From Akkermansia muciniphila (GTDB lineage: Bacteria > Verrucomicrobiota > Verrucomicrobiia > Limisphaerales > SIBE01): 52,998 bases of DNA. Within the stretch, counting starts at the first letter, position 1, and each line of letters opens with the position of its first letter. The notes under the pieces were generated by a model that saw nothing but the letters and a program-made list of their open reading frames with translations, did no database searches and was not told where the DNA came from. Location: positions 1-52,998 of the forward strand of contig CAMAWP010000012.1 in the NCBI GenBank assembly GCA_945861765.1. The letters are read 5' to 3'. The translations under genes were made by a program, and so were the position numbers. Of this stretch, positions 1-7,888 are shown piece after piece.

Positions 1-3000
1 ATTGGCCCTGATCTGTCCGGCGATATTCGATAGGTGCTCCCGTGATGACGCTGCGCGGTAGTTTGCTAAGGTATTCCGGAACCAGCGAGTCGAGCGTTTC
101 GGGATATTTGCCACGCGAGAGGCGGTATCGCTCCAGCGCGCAGGCGAGCGCAGCTTGGTTCAACCAGATTTGAAGCTGAGCGAACTCGATTCCGGCAGAC
201 CCCAGTCGGTAACGGTTTGATATGTTGTTCAAGAGAGCGTCGCTTCGTTCTAAGGCCCCCAAAACTGCTTCCGCCTTGTGCAACAAAACCTTGCCTTGAG
301 CGACATCAACCACCGGCAGCATTACGTCTCGGTAGAGCTGAAAGGCTTTGATCTGATGGTAGTACGTCCAACCCGCCGGGTAAAATGGGCTGAGCCACTC
401 GATCCGACGGTCTAGAGAACCATCCTGAGCCTGGACTTCTCCAGTAATGATCGATCGCCAATAATCCCAAGCCGCGATCTGCTGAATCATTTCGTTGTGC
501 ATCATTTTCGGATAGTCCGCGAGCACGTTCAACGGCTCCACAAACCCCTGAATGGTCGCGATCTGATCTGCTGACCATCGACCCGCCGTCAAACCTTCCC
601 AGGCAACTTGTATCGCTGAGGAGAGGAGGGCACTTCGCGCGCTTTGCGATTCTGTCAGCGGCACAGAGTTTACGGCATCGGAGAGCCTTACGATTAGCCG
701 CATGTCCTCGATCGCCTCCGCGGTCCTGTCTTGTGCCAAATACGCGACGGCTCGAAGTTGGAGGACTTCACCGAGGCCTCGGAAGACAGATTCATGTGAG
801 TACGGCGCGAGCGGGCTTCGGGGATGGCCGACTGGAAATTGCGAGTAAGGTCGTCGGCTTGCTTCGTGGATTTCAGCGAGCTCGGAATCGAACTTGCTCA
901 AGGCGAGCAGCACATCAACGGATGGTTCGTTCGTTTGAGGGGATCGGGGAAATTGCGCGAGGTTTCTGAAATGTTTCTGCGACGCCTTGAGGTCGGCCGG
1001 TTTTTGGCTTTGCCAGCTTCCTAGGCTTTCATGTCGGTTCTGCCACGCCATCCATTGCTGGCCGTCCAGGCTGATCGACTTTTGGCTTTTGAACAAAAGG
1101 GAGAAAATCGGAGAGGCAACGAAGTTTTGCTCCACCGGAACAGGAGCCGGAGCGAGTGATTTTGGTTCGAGTGTCTCACCTTCGGCCCCGAGGTCGCGTT
1201 TGAATTGCATCCAGGCGCGGTGGCCTCGCCAGTTCTCTTCGAAGCGCCAGAAGGCAATGAGCGCATACAGAGCCGCAGCACCTAAAGTAAACCGCAGCAA
1301 AAGGCGGCGGCGTCGAGCCCATGACCATTTGCTCTTCAAGAATTCAAACCGATCGGTTACCGCAAGGCGGAAGTCGCGGCGCAGTCTCCGTCGAGCCCAA
1401 ATCGTGAGAATCAGATTGTTCACCAGGCTTAGTCCACACCCAACTCCCAGGCAAAGGTACAACATTTCAAACTCAGTCCAGAAAAAGCTGAGATAATCCA
1501 TCGCCATGACAAACGTGATGAAAACCGGCCAAGGAGGGATCAACGCGAGCGCAAGCGTTGCCCAGGGTGCATTTCGGGCTCGTGCCGCCTTAACGCCCAT
1601 CCACATTCCGAGCCAGGGAAGTGTCATCCAGTGCACCGCCAACAGGACCCCCGTGCAAAGAACAATGATCAGGACGAACACTAAATGCCAATCCAGGCCC
1701 GGCTGTCCGCCGAGACCGTACTTTAGAATCGCTGTTATGACCCCGGCCGCCGTTGTGCCGCTCATCATCCGGTCCACTACGAAGAGTTCGATGAGACCCC
1801 AGATAAACAGTCCATGGGCCAGGGCGACGGCACACATCGGCCCCCACATCTGCCGCATCAGAGCGAGCCACTGCCCCCGCAAAATCTGACTGACGCTCAA
1901 GGGAGTGGAGAGCAACAATTCGAGCGCGCCGCTGGGTCGATCCTCGGCAAATCGGTGCGTCGCGAGCGTCGCAATACGGAACAGAAGGATGACGTGAAGG
2001 CAGCTTGTCGTCCAAAACCAGACGAAAACAAACCCTCCCAGCGGTTGTTGTGTTCCGCCGAAATACGGCCCCACCTGCCATCCCACCCATAGGCCAAGAC
2101 TGGCGAAACCAAGAATCAAGAGAAGCGAACTGACCACGCCGATTCGCTCCCGCGCGCCTAACCAGAAAACGGGGTTGAAATCGAGGAGCCGGGTTCGGAA
2201 AGCCGAGCGTGTTTCAGCGGCGCCGAACTTCCACCGGTGCCATCGCTCCCGCCATCCAGAGGCCTTTTTTCCATCCGGCTTCTCTTGCCAGATTCTCGGC
2301 AAAGTCGCGCAGGCCAGCGCCAGGGAGATCAACGCGATGGCGTGAGTGGTTAGCAACGACCACCAAAACGAATTTGAGCCACTCCACGAGGCGTTCTCGA
2401 AGGCCTGCGTGTGTGTGTAAAAGGGGCTCACCATATCGAGAGCATGTCCCCACGCAGGTCTGTGATATTGGACTCGCATCAATTCAGCCAAACCCGCAAG
2501 TCCAAACCCCGTGAGAGCCAGCAAGAGCAGGGCGAGACTGGTCGCTCGGATCGAATGTTTGCTGAACGTCGAAACGAGCAACCCGAGGGAAATCGAGAAG
2601 AGCAGCGTGTTGCTGAGACTGAGAAGGACCCTCGCAAATTCCGTCAGTTGCACTCCCCCCATGATCAGCGGAATGGCCAATACCGGAAACATGGCGAGCA
2701 ATCCAAAGAAACAGTTCAACGAGTTCGCCACCAGTTTACCTAGAACGATGTCGTAGCCTTTTAGATCCGTCAAAAAGAGCAACCCGAGCGTCCCTTCTCT
2801 CTTTTCTGAACTCAAGGAATCGGCGGTTAGAATCGCGCCGCTAAACAGGCAATAGATGAACGCGATCCATGTCAAAATTTGGAAAAGGTCCGAGCCTGTC
2901 ATCCTGCTCCGGCCCCACCATAGAAGCCCCATCATCCAGGCAAATATGAAAACACCGATGCTCGCAATCGCCAGTCGCGATCGGTAGGTCCGGGGCATGC

Positions 3001-3040
3001 GCGCTGCGACCCGCAATTCACGTTCAGCGATCGGAAGCAT
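1..3040 (-). CDS. ABC-2 type transporter permease fused to a large C-terminal domain, partial
   Basis: Reading from ATG at 3040 there is no stop before the window edge, giving 1,013 codons; the stop lies outside the window. The N-terminal half holds two ABC-2 permease units. Each shows a membrane segment followed by the family loop: EKREGTLGLLFLTDLKGYD at about residues 79-97 and SGALELLLSTPLSVSQILRG at about 367-386. Multiple hydrophobic helices follow to about residue 560. The remaining 400 or so residues are mostly soluble and end with the block ALERYRLSRGKYPETLDSLV, which closely matches the C-terminus of the protein at 44940-46376. Such permeases partner an ABC ATPase in export; no ATPase gene is visible nearby, so it may lie beyond the edge. 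The role of the C-terminal domain is unknown. The open frame and motifs were checked line by line. Confidence 0.85.
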   Translation of the reverse strand, partial: MLPIAERELRVAARMPRTYRSRLAIASIGVFIFAWMMGLLWWGRSRMTGSDLFQILTWIAFIYCLFSGAILTADSLSSEKREGTLGLLFLTDLKGYDIVLGKLVANSLNCFFGLLAMFPVLAIPLIMGGVQLTEFARVLLSLSNTLLFSISLGLLVSTFSKHSIRATSLALLLLALTGFGLAGLAELMRVQYHRPAWGHALDMVSPFYTHTQAFENASWSGSNSFWWSLLTTHAIALISLALACATLPRIWQEKPDGKKASGWRERWHRWKFGAAETRSAFRTRLLDFNPVFWLGARERIGVVSSLLLILGFASLGLWVGWQVGPYFGGTQQPLGGFVFVWFWTTSCLHVILLFRIATLATHRFAEDRPSGALELLLSTPLSVSQILRGQWLALMRQMWGPMCAVALAHGLFIWGLIELFVVDRMMSGTTAAGVITAILKYGLGGQPGLDWHLVFVLIIVLCTGVLLAVHWMTLPWLGMWMGVKAARARNAPWATLALALIPPWPVFITFVMAMDYLSFFWTEFEMLYLCLGVGCGLSLVNNLILTIWARRRLRRDFRLAVTDRFEFLKSKWSWARRRRLLLRFTLGAAALYALIAFWRFEENWRGHRAWMQFKRDLGAEGETLEPKSLAPAPVPVEQNFVASPIFSLLFKSQKSISLDGQQWMAWQNRHESLGSWQSQKPADLKASQKHFRNLAQFPRSPQTNEPSVDVLLALSKFDSELAEIHEASRRPYSQFPVGHPRSPLAPYSHESVFRGLGEVLQLRAVAYLAQDRTAEAIEDMRLIVRLSDAVNSVPLTESQSARSALLSSAIQVAWEGLTAGRWSADQIATIQGFVEPLNVLADYPKMMHNEMIQQIAAWDYWRSIITGEVQAQDGSLDRRIEWLSPFYPAGWTYYHQIKAFQLYRDVMLPVVDVAQGKVLLHKAEAVLGALERSDALLNNISNRYRLGSAGIEFAQLQIWLNQAALACALERYRLSRGKYPETLDSLVPEYLSKLPRSVITGAPIEYRRTDQGQ

Positions 3041-3137
3041 GGCGTGTTAAGACAGGAGAGTTAACAGCCGAAACGCGTGATGCCGTGAGTTCACCTCGCG
3101 CTCGTCGATACCGGGATATGTTGAACTGCCGGGGTGA

Positions 3138-4286
3138 TTACTCCTTTTGCGAGCTGACTGCGGTGAGTAAAGCCTTTATGTAACCAATGCTGTAGGCCCA
3201 GCCGGTGCGTGCGCCTCCAACCATTCCTGGCACGTGGTCGGCAATCACCGCGCCTCGGAAGTCCACTTCAAAAAGCGTCTTCATGAGCTTGTGCATGTCG
3301 GTGTAGCCGTTGTCCACAAATGTCTCAACGAAATGAGGAATAGGCGCGCTGACGTTGCGGAAGTGAATCTTCCAGAGCTTGTCCATCTTGGCGAATGCGC
3401 GGGCTGCTTCGAACACGTCCTTGCCCATGCCTTTGCCACCTTCCATCCACGTTCCTGCGCAGAGACAGACCCCGATATTTGGGCTGCTCGCAATTTCCAA
3501 TGCCCGCGCGTAGCCGTCGAAGTTTCCAAAGATGCAGCGAGGAACTCCTGCTAACTCAGGCACTGGCGGATCATCGGGGTGAATGCCGATGCGCATACCG
3601 AGCTCCTCTGCCACCGGCACCACCTGCTTGATAAAGTAGGTGTAGTTTTCCCAAAGCTCTTCTTTGCTGTACTTGCGGCCGTGGGAGAGTGGCCCTTCAA
3701 AGACTTTGCCGCCCCAATAGCCCTTCGGATTCTTGCTCTGGTCGAAGGCGCGCGCCGATGCTCCCCCGCGTGTGTTCTCTCGTTCGCTACTCCAGATTCC
3801 ATTCCCCATGTGAGCGTAAGTTGTGTAGAAGATGCCGGCTTTGGCCAAGTTCCGGAGATAGTTTTTGTACTCCTCGATCTTTTGGTCGCGTCCAGGAAGG
3901 TTCAATGTCACTTCCGGCATGTTGTGGACATTGCTATTGCCAATGTTCCAAACCTTAAGGCCCGCCGCATCCACTCTTTGTTTCAGACGAACGAAATTCT
4001 CAAGGGTCGCCTTTTCGCCGCCGGTCGGAATGTTGACGTATCCGACGCCGAGCTGCTGGGCAAACCGCAAGTCCTCGTCACTCGCCTCGCCGGAAATCTG
4101 AAGCGAGACCTTGATGCCGGGCGGCAACGGATCGAGCTTCGTCGCGGCTCGCGACTTCAAGGGCTTCCAGATTGCGCCAGTCACCGCTGCGCCGACAGCC
4201 AGCTTGATGAAACTTCTTCGGTGCAATTGACCATGCGATGGACTGTAGGTCGGACTGGGTTGAGTAAAGTTTTGCTGAGCTCTCAT
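3138..4286 (-). CDS. Tat-exported mannonate dehydratase-like TIM-barrel protein
   Basis: About 382 residues. The chosen ATG at 4286 places a twin-arginine signal (HRRSFIKLAVGAA) near residue 24; a longer frame reaches upstream to 4445 but would push this signal inward. The body matches the UxuA family: LNLPGRDQKIEEYKNYLRNL and then the HPDDPP metal-site motif, with length close to E. coli UxuA (about 394). UxuA removes water from D-mannonate to give 2-keto-3-deoxygluconate, normally in the cytoplasm. A Tat signal is unusual and suggests a periplasmic role, or recruitment of the fold as a sugar isomerase/epimerase. The CxGS region of UxuA reads CLCAGTWMEGG here, so the substrate may differ. 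The permease fusion follows 97 bp downstream. Confidence 0.78.
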   Translation of the reverse strand: MRAQQNFTQPSPTYSPSHGQLHRRSFIKLAVGAAVTGAIWKPLKSRAATKLDPLPPGIKVSLQISGEASDEDLRFAQQLGVGYVNIPTGGEKATLENFVRLKQRVDAAGLKVWNIGNSNVHNMPEVTLNLPGRDQKIEEYKNYLRNLAKAGIFYTTYAHMGNGIWSSERENTRGGASARAFDQSKNPKGYWGGKVFEGPLSHGRKYSKEELWENYTYFIKQVVPVAEELGMRIGIHPDDPPVPELAGVPRCIFGNFDGYARALEIASSPNIGVCLCAGTWMEGGKGMGKDVFEAARAFAKMDKLWKIHFRNVSAPIPHFVETFVDNGYTDMHKLMKTLFEVDFRGAVIADHVPGMVGGARTGWAYSIGYIKALLTAVSSQKE

Positions 4287-4698
4287 GGTGGTAATTCGGT
4301 TAAGCGAATTTAATTCTGGCGATGCACAGAGCTTGTCGGGCTGAGAGCAGGTGTTCAAGCGTTTTCTCACGCCGACGCAGCGGTTCGAGAAGGATTTCTT
4401 CACTCGTCCAAAACTTGAGACCGAAAGATTTCTGATTCGGGACATGTTCGTGACAGCGCATCGAATGGTGAAGCGGGCGACGATTCTAATTCGAGGATTG
4501 GTATCCTACTTTTCGCAAAGAAGAAGCATCCCATGAAAAGGGAGTCTCGACATGATCAGGGCTAGAAAATCACTTTCTTAGGATTTTGGTCCAACATGTC
4601 GCTCATAGACAAGAGATGTCGCTCACAGACAACACTTCTTTGGAGCCATGACGATTTTCCTGTGATAATCTTTGGCCCGTGAGCGTTGAAAATCAGGT
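4287..4698. other. divergent intergenic region
   Basis: A 412-bp gap between divergently read genes. It contains the tandem 20-bp repeat listed separately and, on the plus strand, an extended -10-like TGTGATAAT at 4661-4669, about 30 bp before the possible GTG start at 4699. The minus-strand frame remains open upstream of 4286 as far as 4445, but that part is not protein-like and is probably leader. No RNA gene was recognised. Confidence 0.4.
4596..4635. repeat. tandem 20-bp direct repeat, two units
   Basis: Two adjacent units, ATGTCGCTCATAGACAAGAG and ATGTCGCTCACAGACAACAC, differ at three positions. They lie between divergent genes and about 30 bp upstream of a -10-like hexamer, a position suited to an operator. 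Function is inferred only from placement. Confidence 0.5.
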
Positions 4699-4746
4699 GT
4701 GTCCACAAACAGCTTTTGGCAAAAAGCACAACCGTTTCTCTCTACT

Positions 4747-5115
4747 ATGATTCAAAACTTCGACGAACTGGCCCAATACATCCGACAGAATCTTCCCCAA
4801 CCCAAATCCATCACGAACCTACAGCTTAAAGAGAAAAGTGGCGTGGTAACCTTCCAGTGGCACGGCAGAGAATTTGCAATCAAGAAATCATTGGAGGTTT
4901 TGGAAATCAAAGGGCAGGGCCTTTTTATCACTGGAGCATCGATGTTGATGCAGTCAGCTCTTAGGAAGGTAGGCAAGGATGAACGCCTTCTCGATTCTAT
5001 GATCGACGCTCTCCAAGAGGCCGAAACTTTAATCAATGACCAGCCGCAACGAGAGTCAGGTTTGAAGCTGTTGGAAACAGTTAAAGCGACGTTGAGGAAA
5101 ATGGCGACAGCGTAA
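4747..5115 (+). CDS. small protein of unknown function
   Basis: 122 residues from ATG 4747, or 138 from an in-frame GTG at 4699. Neither start has a clear ribosome-binding site; ATG was preferred because the folded-looking part begins right after it. The protein is soluble and mixed alpha/beta. A central stretch looks like a beta-sheet (VVTFQWHGREFAIKKSLEVL), followed by helices with heptad-like leucines at the C-terminus. No signal peptide, membrane segment or metal motif is visible, and I do not recognise the family. It stands alone, between a divergent sugar enzyme and an RRM gene, with a -10-like TGATAAT at 4663-4669. Codon use resembles the neighbours, which supports a real gene. Confidence 0.5.
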   Translation: MIQNFDELAQYIRQNLPQPKSITNLQLKEKSGVVTFQWHGREFAIKKSLEVLEIKGQGLFITGASMLMQSALRKVGKDERLLDSMIDALQEAETLINDQPQRESGLKLLETVKATLRKMATA

Positions 5116-5519
5116 ACTTCCAGGATCTGCCCGCCCGCCGGGGAAGTAATAGCTGGGTCAAGTTCGTACAGGTTTCCACCGCGATGACCCGGTTCTCGGT
5201 CCAAGCATTGGTGACGATGAATCCGTGGTAATGGCTCATAAAGATCGCTCCAGCCTCTCTTCAGCAAGGCAGTCACTCCCGTCGCAACGGTTCTTCGGAT
5301 CCACAAATCCTTCGAAAATCACGACCATTGGTCTCCGATTATTTTTGGATTTTTCACTTCCAATGGAATCATTTAAGGTTTTCAATGCCCACGGCTCGTT
5401 TTTAGTAATGCGTCGTGATGCGGAAAATTGTCCATCGTGCTTGTTGGAGCAGTGCAATTTTGAAACCCACTTCTTGGGAACGTTCATCTTCAGCAGAGTA
5501 AAACGGCAGAAAAATAGTT
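5116..5519. other. intergenic region with possible coding relic
   Basis: A 404-bp gap upstream of the RRM gene. On the minus strand 5108-5224 reads as GFIVTNAWTENRVIAVETCT and onward, reminiscent of the (V)xE(A)xTNL segment of secreted Verrucomicrobia proteins, but it has no start and lies antisense to the end of the small gene, so it may be a relic or chance. The final 150 bp are AT-richer and presumably carry the RRM promoter and leader. No RNA gene was identified. Confidence 0.3.
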
Positions 5520-5885
5520 ATGGGCACAAAGTTATTCGTTGGGAATCTATCCTTTGATGTAACCGAAAATGACCTGCAGGACCTATTCGCGCAGGCCGGT
5601 TCCGTCAACTCAGTCAACATCATGCAAGATCGGGCTACTGGCCGTTCACGTGGTTTTGGTTTCGTTGAAATGGCGACTGAGGCAGACACATCCAAGGCGA
5701 TTTCCATGTTCAGCGGCAAGGATTTTAAAGGACGGGCCTTGACCGTAAATGAGGCGCGCCCGCGCGAAGAACGTTCCGGAGGCGGTGGTGGTGGCGGTGG
5801 TGGTTATCGCGGCGGTGGCGGTGGTGGTGGTGGTGGCGGCGGCGGCGGCTATCGTGGTGGCGGCGGTGGCGGTGGTCGTCGTTAA
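5520..5885 (+). CDS. glycine-rich RNA-binding protein (single RRM)
   Basis: 121 residues. Residues 1-80 form one RNA recognition motif with RNP2 KLFVGNL at 4-10 and RNP1 RGFGFVEM near 44-51, the aromatic residues that stack on RNA bases being present. The tail is almost entirely glycine with YRGG spacers, encoded by a GGTGGC-type simple repeat at about 5780-5880 that is prone to slippage. Proteins of this type bind single-stranded RNA, and in bacteria some are cold-induced; neither property is shown here directly. A paralogue of the same layout lies at 25466-25840 on the other strand. A likely terminator follows at 6012-6052. The ATG is the only sensible start. Confidence 0.93.
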   Translation: MGTKLFVGNLSFDVTENDLQDLFAQAGSVNSVNIMQDRATGRSRGFGFVEMATEADTSKAISMFSGKDFKGRALTVNEARPREERSGGGGGGGGGYRGGGGGGGGGGGGGYRGGGGGGGRR

Positions 5886-6011
5886 GGCGAACTCCAATTG
5901 ACACTCAGTTGCTTGGGTGTCCCTTGCTCGGTTTGATTCGAGCATTTGTAACAAGTTATGCGTCGAGGGAAGTGGTTTCCAACCTTCTTCCCTTGATGGT
6001 TTGGTCGCAAG

Positions 6012-6052
6012 CCACTTTTGGAGCTTAGGGCTTCTCTAAGTGGTTTTTGTTT
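6012..6052 (+). terminator. probable intrinsic terminator of the RRM gene
   Basis: CCACTT at 6012-6017 pairs with AAGTGG at 6038-6043, with further weak pairing inside, followed at once by TTTTTGTTTT. It sits about 125 bp after the RRM stop and just before the convergent Nudix gene. Confidence 0.6.
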
Positions 6053-6080
6053 TATTGACTCAAGCTTTCTCTAATTCCGG

Positions 6081-6575
6081 TCATAATCGTTGCCATATCA
6101 GCAACAAGGCTTCTGCAAATTCTTTGGGACGTTCCTTCATCCAGTCGGAAATGTAGTCACAAGTAAACCAATCACCTCGCTCGATTTCTTCGGCTTGAAG
6201 TGTAAATGGGCCTTCAGCCTGACACCGGTAAATCCAAACAAATTCATGTCCAGTTTCTGGACATGAATCGATCTTGAAGAGCCGAGTTGGGACGTTGGAC
6301 AATATAAGACCGAGTTCTTCCTCCAGTTCTCGAACGGCGCACGTGTCATAACTTTCTCCGTGATCAACATGGCCCGACGCCGACGAATCCCATGCTCCAG
6401 GGAAGCAGTCCTTTCTTAGCGAACGTTTCTGGAGAAATAATTCACCGCGTGAGTTGAAGACAAGAACATGCACAGCGCGGTGTCGGAGACCCAGTTGATG
6501 AACCTCTCGGCGCGTCCGTTGGTCGATAACTTCGTCCCGTTCATTAACCACATCAAAAATCTCTTCGCTTGTCAT
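6081..6575 (-). CDS. Nudix hydrolase, IPP isomerase-like subgroup
   Basis: 164 residues with a full Nudix box, GHVDHGESYDTCAVRELEEE followed by LGL, fitting Gx5Ex7REUxEExGU. The N-terminus (EIFDVVNERDEVID) and the segment RAVHVLVFNSRGELFLQKRS are typical of the subgroup that includes isopentenyl-diphosphate isomerase and E. coli YfcD. The family hydrolyses nucleoside diphosphates linked to another group, or isomerises IPP; which applies here cannot be read from the sequence. YfcD-like proteins have no settled substrate. The gene begins 10 bp after the rsmA stop, so the two are probably co-transcribed, with rsmA first. Confidence 0.85.
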   Translation of the reverse strand: MTSEEIFDVVNERDEVIDQRTRREVHQLGLRHRAVHVLVFNSRGELFLQKRSLRKDCFPGAWDSSASGHVDHGESYDTCAVRELEEELGLILSNVPTRLFKIDSCPETGHEFVWIYRCQAEGPFTLQAEEIERGDWFTCDYISDWMKERPKEFAEALLLIWQRL

Positions 6576-6585
6576 AAACTTAGCT

Positions 6586-7410
6586 CTAAGAATCCAAAGC
6601 TTGCGTGAGTTGAACGAATTGTTCCAAGGTCACTCGTTCGGCGCGTATTGTGGGAGACAGCCCAAGCTCTTGGAAGACTCGTTCCAACACCTCTGCCGGC
6701 CAATCCTGCTTCAATAGTTTCATCAACATTTTGCGGCGTTGCGAAAACCCGCGCTTGACGATTTTCTCAAAAATTAGAGATTGGCTGCGTCCCAAGAGAG
6801 GCGTCTTTCTGCGGACGAACACCACGCAGGCGGAGTCAACGTCGGGGACAGGAAAGAAACATGAGGCAGGGATCTTAAACCATTCCCCCGCTTCGTAGCG
6901 AACCTGCATCAGTAAAGTCAGAATCCCATAGTCGCCATGGGCTGCGGAAGCCATAAGACGTTGTGCAACTTCGATTTGCAAGGTGGCGACCAATCGACTG
7001 GGACAGCTCTGAGATTTCGCGAGTTCGACCAGAACGGTTGAAGCGACCGAGTAAGGCAGGTTGGCGACGAGTTTCCATTCCGACCAATCGGTTGGCTGTT
7101 CTCTCAAATGCTTTAAGGCGTCGGCATGCAGGAGTCTTAGCTTCGGGTTATCGCCGAGGTGCTCTCTAAGAAACTCGTAAAGGCGGCGATCTTTTTCGAT
7201 AGCGAAGACCTTTGCTCCTGCGTCCAGTAGGAATTTTGTCAATGGTCCCAATCCAGGCCCTATCTCGAGCACTTGGTCGTTATCTTGGACCTGGGCCGCA
7301 TCGACGATCCGACCGAGTTGATTGTGGTCATGGAGAAAATTCTGCCCCAGCGACTTGGTCAGGTGAATCTGGCCAGCCGTCAAGATTTGCTTCATCTCTG
7401 TCAATTTCAT
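6586..7410 (-). CDS. rsmA: 16S rRNA (adenine1518/1519-N6)-dimethyltransferase RsmA/KsgA
   Basis: 274 residues from ATG 7410. A longer frame extends to 7464, but its first 18 residues are not family-like. The enzyme dimethylates two adjacent adenines in helix 45 of 16S rRNA using S-adenosylmethionine, a late step of 30S maturation. Visible are the N-terminal SLGQNFLHD block, the SAM-binding LEIGPGLGPLT, the acidic AIEKD and the catalytic NLPYSVAST. The C-terminal helical domain ends in a normal way. Length is typical of the family. The Nudix gene follows after 10 bp on the same strand. Confidence 0.96.
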   Translation of the reverse strand: MKLTEMKQILTAGQIHLTKSLGQNFLHDHNQLGRIVDAAQVQDNDQVLEIGPGLGPLTKFLLDAGAKVFAIEKDRRLYEFLREHLGDNPKLRLLHADALKHLREQPTDWSEWKLVANLPYSVASTVLVELAKSQSCPSRLVATLQIEVAQRLMASAAHGDYGILTLLMQVRYEAGEWFKIPASCFFPVPDVDSACVVFVRRKTPLLGRSQSLIFEKIVKRGFSQRRKMLMKLLKQDWPAEVLERVFQELGLSPTIRAERVTLEQFVQLTQALDS

Positions 7411-7888
7411 CGGATCGGGATTCGCTACTCTGTCACTGTAACTGGCTTGCGATCCGGCAACCACACTTTATCTCCAAGATCAATCAAGAACCCAGTGAAC
7501 CTCACCCCGCCGAGAATGCGACGGCTTCCTCCGATCTCCACTCGGGATGAACTTATTAGCTTCGCCATGCTACGCTTCGCCACGAGTTTGGGTACGCGGA
7601 CTGGAGTTTTGGTTGAGTTTGTGTCAGTCGGCCTAAAATCTGCTTCGACTGATTGAAGCTATGACATTCGGAAATGAGAATCTATGCAGCGAAGTTGCCT
7701 CCCGTCACGGTCGGAGACTGGTCATTTCTCAAAACGGAACGGGAGTTGACCGTTTGGACTTTCGCCAGGCGTCGAGTCATCTGAGCCAGAAGCGACCGGG
7801 GTATTATCTGATTTTATTGCGGAACGAGATTAAGCATCGCTCCTTGAGGGATAAGCCGTCCCTTATTGGCTGAGGTCGATCAGGCATT
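7411..7888. other. gap with weak coding signals only
   Basis: A 478-bp interval between two minus-strand genes. On the minus strand, 7658 to the stop at 7425 stays open for 77 codons and contains a protein-like stretch (SSSRVEIGGSRRILGG then FTGFLIDLGDKVWLP), with an internal ATG at 7568 giving 47 residues. On the plus strand 7661-7873 could encode 70 residues and 7674-7784 another 37. None has a recognisable family or a ribosome-binding site. A decayed gene is possible. Confidence 0.3.

Noticed and set aside
1814-2112. Short frames on both strands within the first 3 kb
   Set aside because: They lie inside the continuous reading frame of the permease fusion and lack protein-like features.
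5108-5224. Minus-strand protein-like stretch containing VxExCTNL
   Set aside because: It has no start and overlaps the end of another gene antisense; the resemblance to secreted Verrucomicrobia domains is too short to call a gene.
7661-7873. 70-codon plus-strand frame
   Set aside because: No ribosome-binding site or family match, and two other frames of the same stretch look equally plausible, so it is only noted in the gap entry.
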